This document shows positions 11,747 through 21,608 of a stretch of DNA of 38,944 nt, piece after piece. The notes under the pieces are model-generated. The model was not told where the DNA came from. It ran no database searches and saw only the letters and a list, made by a program, of their open reading frames with translations. The translations under genes and the position numbers were made by a program. This DNA is from Comamonadaceae bacterium (GTDB taxonomy: Bacteria; Pseudomonadota; Gammaproteobacteria; Burkholderiales; Burkholderiaceae_C): NCBI GenBank assembly GCA_947447235.1, contig CANFJA010000002.1, positions 1-38,944 of the forward strand. The letters are read 5' to 3'. Position 1 is the first letter of the stretch. Each line of letters starts with the position of its first letter.

Positions 11747-13078
11747 TCAGACCAATCGCTGGGTGACCGCATGCGCCACATCGGTCAAAGTCACAGTGGC
11801 TTGGCTGCCAACGCCGTCGCGCAAAGACTTGATCGTGACTTCGCCACGCGCCAATTCATCACTGCCAAAAATCAATGCCAACCGAGCGCCGCTGGCGTCA
11901 GCCTTCTTGAATTGCGACTTCATGCTGCCCATGCCCTCACCCGCTCCGGCGTGCATTTGCGCCGACAGGCCCAGGCCGCGCAAGGTTTGCAGGGTGACAA
12001 ACACCACGGGCAAGGCCGAGGCGTCGGGGACGATGGCGTACACATCCGGGCCCACTGCGTCCGGCAAGGTACCTTGCTCCTTGAGCAACTCCAACACACG
12101 CTCAACGCCAAGGGCCCAACCCACAGCAGGCGCGGGTTTGCCGCCGACTTGTTCGATCAGGTAGTCGTAACGTCCCCCACCACAAATGGTGCCTTGTGAT
12201 CCCAAACGGTCGGTCACAAACTCAAACACGGTGAGGTTGTAGTAGTCCATGCCGCGCACCAAACGCGGGTTGATGCGGTAGCTCACGCCGCTGGCATCCA
12301 AGATGGCGCGCACCGCATGGAAGTGGTCCAGCGAGGCTTCGCCCAAAAAGTCAATCAGCTTGGGCGCGGCCTCCACCACCGCTTGCATGGCCGGGTTCTT
12401 GGTGTCCAAGATGCGCAACGGGTTGCTGTGCAAGCGCCGTTTGGCTTCTTCGTCCAGCACCTCCAAGTGCTGCTCCAAATGGGCAATCAAGGCGGCGCGA
12501 TGAGCGGCACGCTCTGTCGGTTGCCCCAGGCTGTTGAGCTCCAAGCGCACGTCTTGCAAGCCCAGCTCTTGCCACAAGGTGGCGGCCAGCAAAATCAATT
12601 CAGCATCCACCTCGGCCCCTGGAAAACCCAGGGCTTCGGCGCCGATCTGGTGGAACTGTCGGTACCGGCCACGCTGGGGGCGTTCGTGGCGAAACATCGG
12701 CCCCATGTAATACAGACGCTTGCCACCGTCGTAGAGCATGTTGTGCTCCACCACCGCGCGCACCACACCGGCCGTGGCCTCAGGTCGGAGGGTGAGCTGC
12801 TCGCCATTCAAGCGGTCTTCAAAGGAGTACATCTCCTTTTCCACAATGTCGGTGACCTCACCCAGGCCACGCACAAACAAGGCCGTGGGCTCCACGATGG
12901 GCGTGCGCAAGTTGCGGTAGGCATGGCGGACCATCAGACCACGCACTTTGTCTTCCAACCATTCCCAATGGGCAGAGGCTGGTGGCAGCAAATCGTTCAT
13001 GCCTTTGACCGCAGTCAAAGCTTGCTGCTTGGCCGGTTTGGCGACGGATGGTTGGGGTTTGTCGTTCTCTGAAGTCAC
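11747..13078 (-). CDS. hisS: histidyl-tRNA synthetase
   Basis: 443 aa; [56 protein letters not shown]. Confidence 0.97.
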   Translation of the reverse strand: MTSENDKPQPSVAKPAKQQALTAVKGMNDLLPPASAHWEWLEDKVRGLMVRHAYRNLRTPIVEPTALFVRGLGEVTDIVEKEMYSFEDRLNGEQLTLRPEATAGVVRAVVEHNMLYDGGKRLYYMGPMFRHERPQRGRYRQFHQIGAEALGFPGAEVDAELILLAATLWQELGLQDVRLELNSLGQPTERAAHRAALIAHLEQHLEVLDEEAKRRLHSNPLRILDTKNPAMQAVVEAAPKLIDFLGEASLDHFHAVRAILDASGVSYRINPRLVRGMDYYNLTVFEFVTDRLGSQGTICGGGRYDYLIEQVGGKPAPAVGWALGVERVLELLKEQGTLPDAVGPDVYAIVPDASALPVVFVTLQTLRGLGLSAQMHAGAGEGMGSMKSQFKKADASGARLALIFGSDELARGEVTIKSLRDGVGSQATVTLTDVAHAVTQRLV

Positions 13079-13102
13079 AGTGTTTCCATGGCGCTTTGGT
13101 GT

Positions 13103-14356
13103 TCAACCAAAGCGTTTTTCGATATAGGTTTCAACAATTTGGTGGAACTCGCGGGCAATGTTGTCGCCGCGCAAAGTCATGGCCTTTTCGCCATCGATGA
13201 ACACGGGGGCAGCGGGTGCCTCACCGCTGCCGGGCAAGCTGATGCCAATGTCGGCATGTTTGCTCTCGCCGGGTCCGTTGACGATGCATCCCATCACCGC
13301 CACCTTGAGGTTTTCCACTCCGGGGTATTGGCTGCGCCATACCGGCATTTGCGCGCGCAAGAAATCGTCGATCTCTTTGGCCAACTCTTGGAAGGTGGTG
13401 CTGGTGGTTCGGCCACACCCCGGACACGCGGTCACGCTGGGCACAAAGGCACGCAGCCCCAAGGCTTGCAAAATCTCAGAAGCAATCACCACCTCTTGGG
13501 TGCGCGCCTCACCGGGTTGCGGTGTCAGCGACACACGGATGGTGTCGCCAATGCCTTCTTGCAACAAGATTGACAAGGCGGTGGCGCTGGCCACTGTGCC
13601 ACGTGTGCCCATGCCGGCTTCGGTGAGGCCCAAGTGCAAGGGGTAGTTGCAACGTTGCGCCAGTTCGCGGTAGACCGCGATCAGGTCTTGCACGCCACTG
13701 ACTTTGCAACTGAGCAAAATTTGCTCAGACGCCATGCCCATGGATTCGGCCAATTTGGCAGAGTCGATGGCCGAAGTGATGAGGGCCTCGTACATCACCT
13801 GTTTGGCATCAAACGGCTGCGCACGCTGGGCATTTCTGTCCATCAACTGCGCAAGCAGTTCTTGGTCCAAGCTGCCCCAGTTCACACCAATGCGCACCGC
13901 TTTGTTGTAGCGCATGGCCGCTTCGATCATTTGGCCAAACTGCTTGTCGTGTTTGTCACCCTTGCCCACGTTGCCAGGGTTGATGCGGTATTTGGAGAGC
14001 GCCTGCGCGCAGTCGGGGTAATCGGTCAACAGTCGGTGGCCGTTGTAATGAAAGTCGCCAATCAGGGGGACCTGAATGCCCATGCGGTCGAGCTGCTCGC
14101 GCACATGCGGCACGGCTTGGGCTGCCTCAGGCGTGTTCACGGTCAAACGCACCAACTCCGAGCCAGCCAGGGCGAGCTCTTTGACTTGAATCGCTGTGCC
14201 AATCACGTCCACCGTGTCGGTGTTGGTCATCGACTGCACCCGCACTGGGGCATCGCCACCCACGGTGACCACATGGTCGCCCCAGACCACCCGCGCTTGC
14301 AAACTGCGACGCGTTTTGGGTTGTGACAAAGAAATAGCGTGCGAGTCAATGGCCAT
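13103..14356 (-). CDS. ispG: 4-hydroxy-3-methylbut-2-enyl diphosphate synthase (flavodoxin)
   Basis: [63 protein letters not shown]. Start set to MAIDSHAIS (14356); the track start is over-extended. Confidence 0.96.
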   Translation of the reverse strand: MAIDSHAISLSQPKTRRSLQARVVWGDHVVTVGGDAPVRVQSMTNTDTVDVIGTAIQVKELALAGSELVRLTVNTPEAAQAVPHVREQLDRMGIQVPLIGDFHYNGHRLLTDYPDCAQALSKYRINPGNVGKGDKHDKQFGQMIEAAMRYNKAVRIGVNWGSLDQELLAQLMDRNAQRAQPFDAKQVMYEALITSAIDSAKLAESMGMASEQILLSCKVSGVQDLIAVYRELAQRCNYPLHLGLTEAGMGTRGTVASATALSILLQEGIGDTIRVSLTPQPGEARTQEVVIASEILQALGLRAFVPSVTACPGCGRTTSTTFQELAKEIDDFLRAQMPVWRSQYPGVENLKVAVMGCIVNGPGESKHADIGISLPGSGEAPAAPVFIDGEKAMTLRGDNIAREFHQIVETYIEKRFG

Positions 14357-15011
14357 TGGCAACTCCTGAAGCAGACAAAGCGGGTGCCGCTGAGACGGCG
14401 GACTGAACCGGGGTGATGACCATTGGCGAGGCAGAGCGCTCCTCTGTGGGTGCACTCGGTGGCAGCACAACCAATGGCGGGGGTTCTGTCACGGTGCTGG
14501 CCGGTATGGCCGAGGATGGTGGTGCACCATGGCCCTCCCACCAGGATTGAAGATCTGGCCAAACAGCCAACAGCAAGGCCAGCACAAGGACGGCCAAGGC
14601 TGCCCAGCGCAATGGGGTGAATAATTTCTCAATCACCACAAAGCTCGACTGGGGCAAAAAAGAAGGCCGTTGCAACGGAAAGTCCAAACCTCGCTCATCT
14701 TTGATGGCCAGGCGATTCACGTCTTGTTGCGGCAGCAAGGCCAAAACCGGGGTGGCGTCAGCGTTCAAATGGCGGCACACCGCCAATGCCAAGGCTCTGG
14801 CAAACATGGCATCTGGCAACAGGTCCCATTGGTCATCTTCCAAGGCCTGTAGCTTGGCCACGGGCACGCGTAAAACGGAAGCCAGAGAGTCGATCTTGAA
14901 CCCCGCATCTTCCCGCAGGCTGCGCAACAATGCGCCGGCGCTTTGTTGCGGCTGGTCAACCACTGGGGCAAGGCTTGGTTCGTCGATGGGCGGATGCGCG
15001 ACTTGTGTCAT
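14346..15011 (-). CDS. RodZ-like helix-turn-helix membrane protein (short form)
   Basis: [60 protein letters not shown] followed by a TM segment ([16 protein letters not shown]); start MTQVAHPP at 15011 gives an ATGA overlap with pilF. Confidence 0.8.
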   Translation of the reverse strand: MTQVAHPPIDEPSLAPVVDQPQQSAGALLRSLREDAGFKIDSLASVLRVPVAKLQALEDDQWDLLPDAMFARALALAVCRHLNADATPVLALLPQQDVNRLAIKDERGLDFPLQRPSFLPQSSFVVIEKLFTPLRWAALAVLVLALLLAVWPDLQSWWEGHGAPPSSAIPASTVTEPPPLVVLPPSAPTEERSASPMVITPVQSAVSAAPALSASGVANGH

Positions 15012-15841
15012 TGATCTTGAGGTGTTTTCTGGAGCCAAGCCTGGGCTTGAATCGAGTTGGGGAAATGTTGGGTCAACTGTGCCAACAAGGCTTGTGCCTC
15101 ATGGGCTTGTGACAATGCTTGGGCCAGTTCGATGCCCAGCGACAAAGTGGCTGGGTTTGCATCAGAACTGCGGTTGAGCGGTGTCAAGATTTCTTGTGCA
15201 CGGCCGGGATTGGTGGCTTGTTCTAGGCTGGCCCATTGGTAGCGTGCCATCGGATAGTGGTTGTCCCACTTCAAGGCCTGTTCGAAACTCTGGCGTGCAT
15301 CGGCAGTTTGCCCCGCTTTTTGTTGGCAGACACCCAAAGCCATCCAGGTTTTTGCGGGCTGGCGGTAAGCGGTGTGACGCAAAGCGCGCTTGAGCAGGGT
15401 GTGGGCTTCGGTGAAGCGATGTTGTTCACACAAAAACCAACCGTAATTGTGTTGTGCGCTGGCCAGCGTTGCCGAAAGCGCCTCTCCAGTGGACGCAAGT
15501 TGCACCGCGTGTTGAAAGCTCTGCTCGGCCAAGCTCGCCGCCCCATCACGCTGGTGGATCAAACCGAGCAGGTTGTAAGCGTCGGCAAATTGAGGGTCAA
15601 TCTGCAAAGCTGCCCGCACCTCTTGCTGGGCCACGGTGTTTTGGCCTTGTTCAAAATAGGCGGTGGCCAAGTTCAGACGACGCAGGGCGCGTTCACGCAA
15701 GGCATTGGGCTCGGGGGTGGTCAAGGCATCCAAACGGCTGATGTCCGAGGACACACAAGCCGTCAAAGCCAGGCAGGTGCACTGCATCACACAGGTCAAG
15801 ACGGTCAGACGCATCCAGCGCTTGATGTGCCGCAAGCTCAT
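15008..15841 (-). CDS. pilF: type IV pilus biogenesis TPR lipoprotein PilF/PilW
   Basis: 277 aa; lipobox-like [11 protein letters not shown] repeats ([45 protein letters not shown]); next to rlmN. Confidence 0.88.
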   Translation of the reverse strand: MSLRHIKRWMRLTVLTCVMQCTCLALTACVSSDISRLDALTTPEPNALRERALRRLNLATAYFEQGQNTVAQQEVRAALQIDPQFADAYNLLGLIHQRDGAASLAEQSFQHAVQLASTGEALSATLASAQHNYGWFLCEQHRFTEAHTLLKRALRHTAYRQPAKTWMALGVCQQKAGQTADARQSFEQALKWDNHYPMARYQWASLEQATNPGRAQEILTPLNRSSDANPATLSLGIELAQALSQAHEAQALLAQLTQHFPNSIQAQAWLQKTPQDQ

Positions 15842-16977
15842 GACGCCACCTGTGTCAGCGTGATGACGCGCTGCTTGGCCATGCGCGCATCCACTTGGGT
15901 GCGGTCTTTCACGTCCCCGGCCAATTGACCACAGGCCGCATCGATGTCATCGCCCCGGGTTTTACGCACGGTGGTGACGATGCCTGCGCCACTGAGTTGC
16001 TCGGCAAAGGCTTTGACCGTGGCCGCACTGGATCGCGTCAGGCCTGAGGCAGGGAAAGGGTTGAATGGAATCAGGTTGAATTTGCAGGGCACTGACTCAC
16101 CGCTGCCACGTTTGGGCTTGACCAAATCGATCAAGGCCTGGGCATGTTCCGGCTGGTCATTCACACCATCGAGCATGCAGTATTCGAAGGTGATGAAGTC
16201 GCGCGGTGCATGCGCCAAATAGCGACGGCATGCAGCCATCAACTCATGCAGGGGGTATTTGCGGTTGAGCGGCACCAGGTTGTCACGCAGCGCATCGTTG
16301 GGCGCATGCAGCGACACCGCCAAGGCCACGGGGCAATCGTCGCCCAAGCGGTCCATCATGGGCACCACGCCCGAGGTGGACACGGTCACACGGCGGCGCG
16401 ACAAACCATAGCCGTGGTCATCGAGCATGGTGCGCAAAGCTGGCACCAAGGCATGGTAGTTTTGCAAAGGCTCACCCATGCCCATCATCACCACGTTGGA
16501 GATCACGCGCTCGGTGGTGTTGAACTTTTTGCGCAGCACATGTTCAGCAAACCACAGCTGCGCGATGATTTCGCCCGCCGTCAAATTGCGGCTGAAACCT
16601 TGGTGGCCGGTGGAGCAAAAACGACAGCCCACCGCACAACCGGCTTGCGAGGAGACACACAAGGTGCCACGGTCGTCTTCGGGAATGAACACGGTCTCGA
16701 CGGCATTGCCGTCACCCACATTGAACAGCCACTTGATGGTGCCATCGGCCGAGTCGTGTTGAGAGATGGGGTGCAGCGGCAGCACCTGTGCGCAGGTTTT
16801 GAGCTTTTCACGCAAAGACTTGGCCAGATCCGTCATCTGGTCAAAATCTTGCGCGCCCTTTTGATGGATCCAGCGAAACAGCTGGGTGGCACGAAAGCGC
16901 TTCTCACCCAGGCGCTCACAAAAAACGGCCAAACCGTCGAGATCAAAGTCAAGCAGGTTGGCCGTCATGGTGCGCAA
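15838..16977 (-). CDS. rlmN: dual-specificity RNA methyltransferase RlmN
   Basis: Radical SAM motif [43 protein letters not shown]. Confidence 0.96.
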   Translation of the reverse strand: MRTMTANLLDFDLDGLAVFCERLGEKRFRATQLFRWIHQKGAQDFDQMTDLAKSLREKLKTCAQVLPLHPISQHDSADGTIKWLFNVGDGNAVETVFIPEDDRGTLCVSSQAGCAVGCRFCSTGHQGFSRNLTAGEIIAQLWFAEHVLRKKFNTTERVISNVVMMGMGEPLQNYHALVPALRTMLDDHGYGLSRRRVTVSTSGVVPMMDRLGDDCPVALAVSLHAPNDALRDNLVPLNRKYPLHELMAACRRYLAHAPRDFITFEYCMLDGVNDQPEHAQALIDLVKPKRGSGESVPCKFNLIPFNPFPASGLTRSSAATVKAFAEQLSGAGIVTTVRKTRGDDIDAACGQLAGDVKDRTQVDARMAKQRVITLTQVAS

Positions 16978-17015
16978 TGAGTAGGCTGCGCAGTGGCAGG
17001 CCCCTCGGTAGCTTC

Positions 17016-17441
17016 TTAGTGACCGTAAACGTTCATGCCAGCGAAGAAGAAAGCAATTTCAACTGCGGCAGTTTCAGCGGCGTCAGAGCCGTGCACGGCG
17101 TTGGCGTCGATGCTGTCGGCAAAGTCTGCACGGATGGTGCCAGCAGCGGCCTTCTTAGGATCGGTGGCACCCATCAGGTCGCGGTTTTTCAAGATGGCGT
17201 TCTCGCCTTGCAAGACTTGGATCATGACAGGGCCAGAGATCATGAAATCGACCAGGTCCTTGAAGAAAGGACGCTCTTTGTGAACGGCGTAGAAAGCTTC
17301 GGCTTCGCCGCGTGACAGGTGGGCCATGCGTGCAGCGATCACTTTCAAACCGGCAGCTTCAAAACGGGCGTAGATCTGTCCGATCACGTTTTTGGCCACA
17401 GCGTCAGGCTTGATGATGGAGAGGGTGCGTTCGATGGTCAT
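17016..17441 (-). CDS. ndk: nucleoside diphosphate kinase
   Basis: 141 aa; [48 protein letters not shown]. Confidence 0.98.
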   Translation of the reverse strand: MTIERTLSIIKPDAVAKNVIGQIYARFEAAGLKVIAARMAHLSRGEAEAFYAVHKERPFFKDLVDFMISGPVMIQVLQGENAILKNRDLMGATDPKKAAAGTIRADFADSIDANAVHGSDAAETAAVEIAFFFAGMNVYGH

Positions 17442-17554
17442 TTTCTTTTTTCCTATGGAGTTGTTTTAGAAACTTTGGTACGTCAATTGCGAAGACTTGT
17501 ATTTTAACCGCTCTCTATGAGCGCCCGGGGGTTTCCCCTAGAGCCAGCAGGTAT

Positions 17555-18802
17555 TCAGCGTGGCCCTCGGCCGCCACGCTTGGGACCTGTCGGTGGACGC
17601 GGTCCGGTGGCGGGTTTGCCTCCGCGTACCAAGCCCGCCTTGAAGGCCCGTTGACCGGCTTTTTTGCGTTGACGTTCGATGTCAAAACTGTCAGCGCCGA
17701 TGTAACCCACCGAGGTTTTCATGGGATCGGGCTGCGCATCACGCGCTGGCACTGGCGGGGCTTTGCCACCACGTCTGCGCTCGGTCCGCACCAAGCGCTC
17801 GGGACCGGTGTTGCGTTCTTCGGCTGCGCGTGGGTAAGAAGGACGTGGTCCCACGCTGTTGCCACGGCGACGGCTGCTGGCGCGCTCAGTCCGGTGGTTG
17901 TGGGCTGGCCCGCTTTCCAGGGGGGCCTGGGCACCAGCGGCTTCCATCAAGGCGCGGATGTCGCGCTCGCCCAACTCCACGAAAGCACCCCGCTTCAAGC
18001 CACGCGGCAACACCATGGCGCCGTAACGGATGCGAATCAAACGGCTGACCGCGTGGCCCACCGCTTCAAACATGCGGCGCACCTCGCGGTTGCGGCCTTC
18101 AGAAATGGTCACGCGGTACCAGCAGTTGGAGCCTTCGCCGCCACCCTCTTCGATCGAGCCAAACTGGGCGGGACCATCGTCAAGCTGAATGCCATCCATG
18201 AGCTGCTGCTTTTGCTCCATGCTGAGTTTGCCCAGCGAGCGCACCGCGTATTCGCGTTGCAAACCAAAACGCGGGTGCATCAATTGGTTGGCCAACTCAC
18301 CCGAACTGGTGAACAAGAGCAAGCCTTCGGTGTTCAAGTCCAAGCGACCCACCGACTGCCACTTGCCCTGGTACAGGCGGGGCAAACGACGAAACACGGT
18401 CGGACGGTTTTGCGGGTCGTCGTTGGTCACCACCTCGCCCGCAGGCTTGTGGTACGCAATGACACGCGGCGGCGGCGGCGCAATGCGCACTTTGAGTTGT
18501 TTGCCATTGACCTTGATTTGGTCACCAAACTGAACGCGTTGTCCCACATGGGCGGGCTCATTGTTGACCGACACATGGCCGTCGGCAATCAGCTTTTCCA
18601 TCTCGATGCGCGAGCCTAAACCCGACTGCGCCAAGACTTTGTGCAGTTTGGGCGACTCGGGTTGCGGCAGCAAGACACGTTTGCTGGCAACGTCGTCTTC
18701 GCGGGTGGCCTCAACGTCAAAATCTCCCGACACGACATCGGCGAATTCGATCACCGGCTCGTGGGGCAAGGTGGCCCCGTCGTCGTGGTTTTCAGGATGC
18801 AT
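17555..18802 (-). CDS. rluB: 23S rRNA pseudouridine synthase RluB-like, with long basic C-terminal tail
   Basis: S4 domain LHKVLAQSGLGSRIEMEKLIADGHVSVNN; catalytic GRLDLNTEGLLLFT; GRNREVRRMFEAVG. Start set to MHPENHDD (18802), overlapping the scpB stop by 11 bp. Confidence 0.93.
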   Translation of the reverse strand: MHPENHDDGATLPHEPVIEFADVVSGDFDVEATREDDVASKRVLLPQPESPKLHKVLAQSGLGSRIEMEKLIADGHVSVNNEPAHVGQRVQFGDQIKVNGKQLKVRIAPPPPRVIAYHKPAGEVVTNDDPQNRPTVFRRLPRLYQGKWQSVGRLDLNTEGLLLFTSSGELANQLMHPRFGLQREYAVRSLGKLSMEQKQQLMDGIQLDDGPAQFGSIEEGGGEGSNCWYRVTISEGRNREVRRMFEAVGHAVSRLIRIRYGAMVLPRGLKRGAFVELGERDIRALMEAAGAQAPLESGPAHNHRTERASSRRRGNSVGPRPSYPRAAEERNTGPERLVRTERRRGGKAPPVPARDAQPDPMKTSVGYIGADSFDIERQRKKAGQRAFKAGLVRGGKPATGPRPPTGPKRGGRGPR

Positions 18803-19565
18803 GGGGTTCTTCTTCGCCGTCTGAGGCAGGTTCAACAGGGATGATCGGTTCGCTGAGGTCAGCGTTTGGAGGGGTATCGTTGGGCAACGCCTTGGCCAGG
18901 CGGGCATCGACCTGCTCAAGCGCAGCGTCAAGCAAAAGCGGCGCTTCCACCATCACGGGGTTGTTTTGGGCGTTCACCGCATCTTCGAGCGCCATGCGCA
19001 TTTGCGAGTCGGGCGCTTCGTCACTCAAGCGCGCAAAGGCATTGGTTTGCGCCTGGGTGGTGTCGTAAATCGGCAATTGGTCGAGCGAGGCCAGACCGAG
19101 GTCGTCTAAAAACTGACGGGTGGTGGCATACAAAGACGGGCGTCCTACCGTTTCACGGTGGCCAATGACTTCCACCCAGCCACGGTCTTCGAGTTGTTTG
19201 AGCACCAGCGAGTTGATGGTCACGCCTCGAATGTCTTCCATGTCGCCGCGTGTCACCGGTTGACGGTAAGCGATGATGGCCAGGGTTTCCATGGCCGCTC
19301 GGCTGTATTTGGGTGGCTTTTCGGGGTTCAGGCGGTCGAGGTACTCGCGCATGTGGGGGCGACTTTGAAAGCGCCAACCTGTGGCGACCTCGACCAATTC
19401 GACGCCCCGCTGCATCCAGTCTTGTTGCAAGTCTTCAAGCAGGGTTTTGATCGTGTCTGCACCCAAGGCATCTTGAAACAAAACGCGCATTTCACGCACA
19501 GGCAAGGGCTGGTGCGAACAAATCAGTGCGGTCTCAAGGACACGCTTGGCGTCGACGGTATTCAT
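18792..19565 (-). CDS. scpB: segregation and condensation protein B
   Basis: 257 aa; winged-helix features YSRAAMETLAIIAYRQPVTRGDMEDIRGVTINSLVLKQLEDRGWVEVIGHRETVGRPSLYATT. Confidence 0.95.
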   Translation of the reverse strand: MNTVDAKRVLETALICSHQPLPVREMRVLFQDALGADTIKTLLEDLQQDWMQRGVELVEVATGWRFQSRPHMREYLDRLNPEKPPKYSRAAMETLAIIAYRQPVTRGDMEDIRGVTINSLVLKQLEDRGWVEVIGHRETVGRPSLYATTRQFLDDLGLASLDQLPIYDTTQAQTNAFARLSDEAPDSQMRMALEDAVNAQNNPVMVEAPLLLDAALEQVDARLAKALPNDTPPNADLSEPIIPVEPASDGEEEPHAS

Positions 19566-19743
19566 CGTCTGCTTTTTCCGAAGTCGGTATTGAAGGAGGG
19601 CCCCGAAAATCTATCTCGAAGCAGTGAGGGCAATGCAACAGGAGCTTGGCACCTGGGTTTGGAGTCATCGCAAGTCAGAGCCAAAGGGCCCACCGCTTTC
19701 ACAAGCGTGCCTTGCCATTGTAATGGCAGCGCATGGACCCGCG

Positions 19744-20787
19744 TCAGGCGGGGCGTTGCAACCCCATCTGCGCCATGACGCTGACCATGTCCTCGGGCAG
19801 TGGTGACTCAAAGGTCATGGCTTGCTCGGTGATGGGATGGGCAAAACGCAAACGAAAAGCGTGCAAGGCTTGGCGGGTGATGCCCAAGCCCATGGGGCCC
19901 GCATACAAAGAGTCGCCCAACAGCGGATGACCAATGTGCGCCATGTGGACACGAATTTGGTGGGTGCGGCCGCTGTGCAAGGTGCATTGCACCAAACAGG
20001 CTTCTTCTTGTGAGTCGAGGCAGTCCAGGGTGGTGTGGGCCTCTTTGCCGCTTTGGCGCGTCAAGTCGACCACCGCCATGCGTAAACGGTTGCGCGGGTC
20101 GCGTCCGACCGCAGCCTCCACCTCACGGCGCTTGGCGCCGTTCCAACTGCGGTAAGCAATGGCCAAGTATTCACGGTGGACCTCACGTGCACCGATCATG
20201 GCCACCAAAGCATCCATGCAACGGCGGCTGCGTGCCACCACCATCAAACCGCTGGTGTCTTTGTCTAAGCGATGCACGATGCCAGCACGCGGCAACATGA
20301 CGGCCTGAGGGTCCAGCGCCAACAAGCCATTGAGCAATGTGCCGCTCCAGTTGCCAGGCGCCGGGTGCACCACCAAACCGGCCGGTTTGTGAATGATGCG
20401 CAAGTCGTCGTCTTGGTAGACCACGTCCAACGCCATGGCCTCAGGCTTGAAGGCTTGGCTTTGCGGCGTAGGCCTGAGGGCCACGTGGTAACGCTCCCCC
20501 ATGCGCACCCGGGCAGAGGCCTTGTTCACCACACGTGGCTGTGGCAACAAGCTGCTGACGCAGCCCTCGCTCAAGAGCTGCTGAGAAAAGCTCCGCGAAA
20601 ACTCAGGCAACAAAATAGCCAGCGCACGGTCTAAGCGCTCGCCGTGGAGGGTGGTGGGGATATTCAACTCACGCCACTCCACCTCGGGTCCGTCCACCAC
20701 ATCGACCGTGTCGTCCAGCAAAGCATCCTCCTCGGTGGGTACATGTTGCGTTGGTTGAGCCGATAGAATGGGATGTCTTTGCTTCAA
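19744..20787 (-). CDS. rluD: 23S rRNA pseudouridine synthase RluD
   Basis: GIVHRLDKDTSGLMVVARS, SGRTHQIRVHMAHIGHPLLGD. N-terminus uncertain: TTG 20787 in the track, or TTG 20721 behind GAGGAGG. Confidence 0.94.
   Translation of the reverse strand: MKQRHPILSAQPTQHVPTEEDALLDDTVDVVDGPEVEWRELNIPTTLHGERLDRALAILLPEFSRSFSQQLLSEGCVSSLLPQPRVVNKASARVRMGERYHVALRPTPQSQAFKPEAMALDVVYQDDDLRIIHKPAGLVVHPAPGNWSGTLLNGLLALDPQAVMLPRAGIVHRLDKDTSGLMVVARSRRCMDALVAMIGAREVHREYLAIAYRSWNGAKRREVEAAVGRDPRNRLRMAVVDLTRQSGKEAHTTLDCLDSQEEACLVQCTLHSGRTHQIRVHMAHIGHPLLGDSLYAGPMGLGITRQALHAFRLRFAHPITEQAMTFESPLPEDMVSVMAQMGLQRPA
20764..20769 (+). promoter_or_regulatory. putative -10 element for bamD
   Basis: TAGAAT upstream of the GTG start at 20799; no convincing -35 identified. 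Confidence 0.45.
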
Positions 20788-20798
20788 GAAAGTAGCCT

Positions 20799-21608
20799 GT
20801 GTTGTTACGACTCAAATTATCGGTGGTGTGGATGGCATTCAGCTTGGCTGGCGCGATTCTTTTGTCTGGTTGTGCCACAGAAAAAGATATCACCGCAAAC
20901 TGGACCGTTGAAAAGCTCTACGCTGAAGCCAAAGACGAAATGACGGCTGGCGCCTATGACAAAGCGATTGGCTACTACGAAAAACTCGAAGGTCGCGCAG
21001 CCGGTTCTGTGTTGGCTCAACAAGCCCAAATTGACAAGGCCTGGGCCCAGTACAAAACCAATGAGCCGGTGCAAGCGGTGGCCACACTGGATCGTTTCAT
21101 CAAACTCAACCCGGCAAGCCCTGCGCTGGACTACGCCATCTATCTCAAAGGTGTCGTCAACTTCAACGACAACTTGGGGCTTTTCTCATCCTTGGCCAGC
21201 CAAGATTTGGCCGAGCGTGACCCGAAGCAGGCCAAGGACTCTTTTGAAGCGTTCCGTGAGTTGACAGCGCGTTTTCCAGATTCCAAGTACAGCCCCGACG
21301 CACGCTTGCGCATGGCCTACATCAAAAATTCCTTGGCCCGCTCCAATGTGTATGTGGCGCGCCACTACTTCAACCGCGGCGCCTATGTCGCAGCGGTGAA
21401 TCGCGCCCAGATCACCGTCAATGAGTACCGCGATGTGCCAGCTGTGGAAGAGGCCTTGTTCATCATGGTGCAGTCGTATGACCGCTTAGGCTTAGAACAA
21501 TTGCGCGATGACACTCGGCGGGTGCTTGAAAACACTTACCCAGACAGCGTGTTGTTGCACCCCGAGCGCGCTGCAGCGGCTAAAAAACCCTGGTGGAAGC
21601 TGTGGTGA
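20799..21608 (+). CDS. bamD: outer membrane protein assembly factor BamD (lipoprotein)
   Basis: 269 aa; lipobox LLSGCATEKD; YCP/ComL-type TPR (YEKLEGRAAGSVLAQQAQIDKAWAQYKTNEPVQAVATLDRFIKLNP); GTG start. Confidence 0.95.
   Translation: MLLRLKLSVVWMAFSLAGAILLSGCATEKDITANWTVEKLYAEAKDEMTAGAYDKAIGYYEKLEGRAAGSVLAQQAQIDKAWAQYKTNEPVQAVATLDRFIKLNPASPALDYAIYLKGVVNFNDNLGLFSSLASQDLAERDPKQAKDSFEAFRELTARFPDSKYSPDARLRMAYIKNSLARSNVYVARHYFNRGAYVAAVNRAQITVNEYRDVPAVEEALFIMVQSYDRLGLEQLRDDTRRVLENTYPDSVLLHPERAAAAKKPWWKLW

Noticed and set aside
12317-13072. 251 aa plus-strand ORF
   Set aside because: Antisense to hisS; the minus frame carries all class II synthetase motifs.
16144-16980. 278 aa plus-strand ORF
   Set aside because: Antisense to rlmN; high-GC codon-bias shadow frame.
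17651-18619. 322 aa plus-strand ORF, one of the longest plus-strand frames
   Set aside because: Antisense to rluB; composition (His/Ala/Arg-rich) and lack of motifs indicate a shadow frame.
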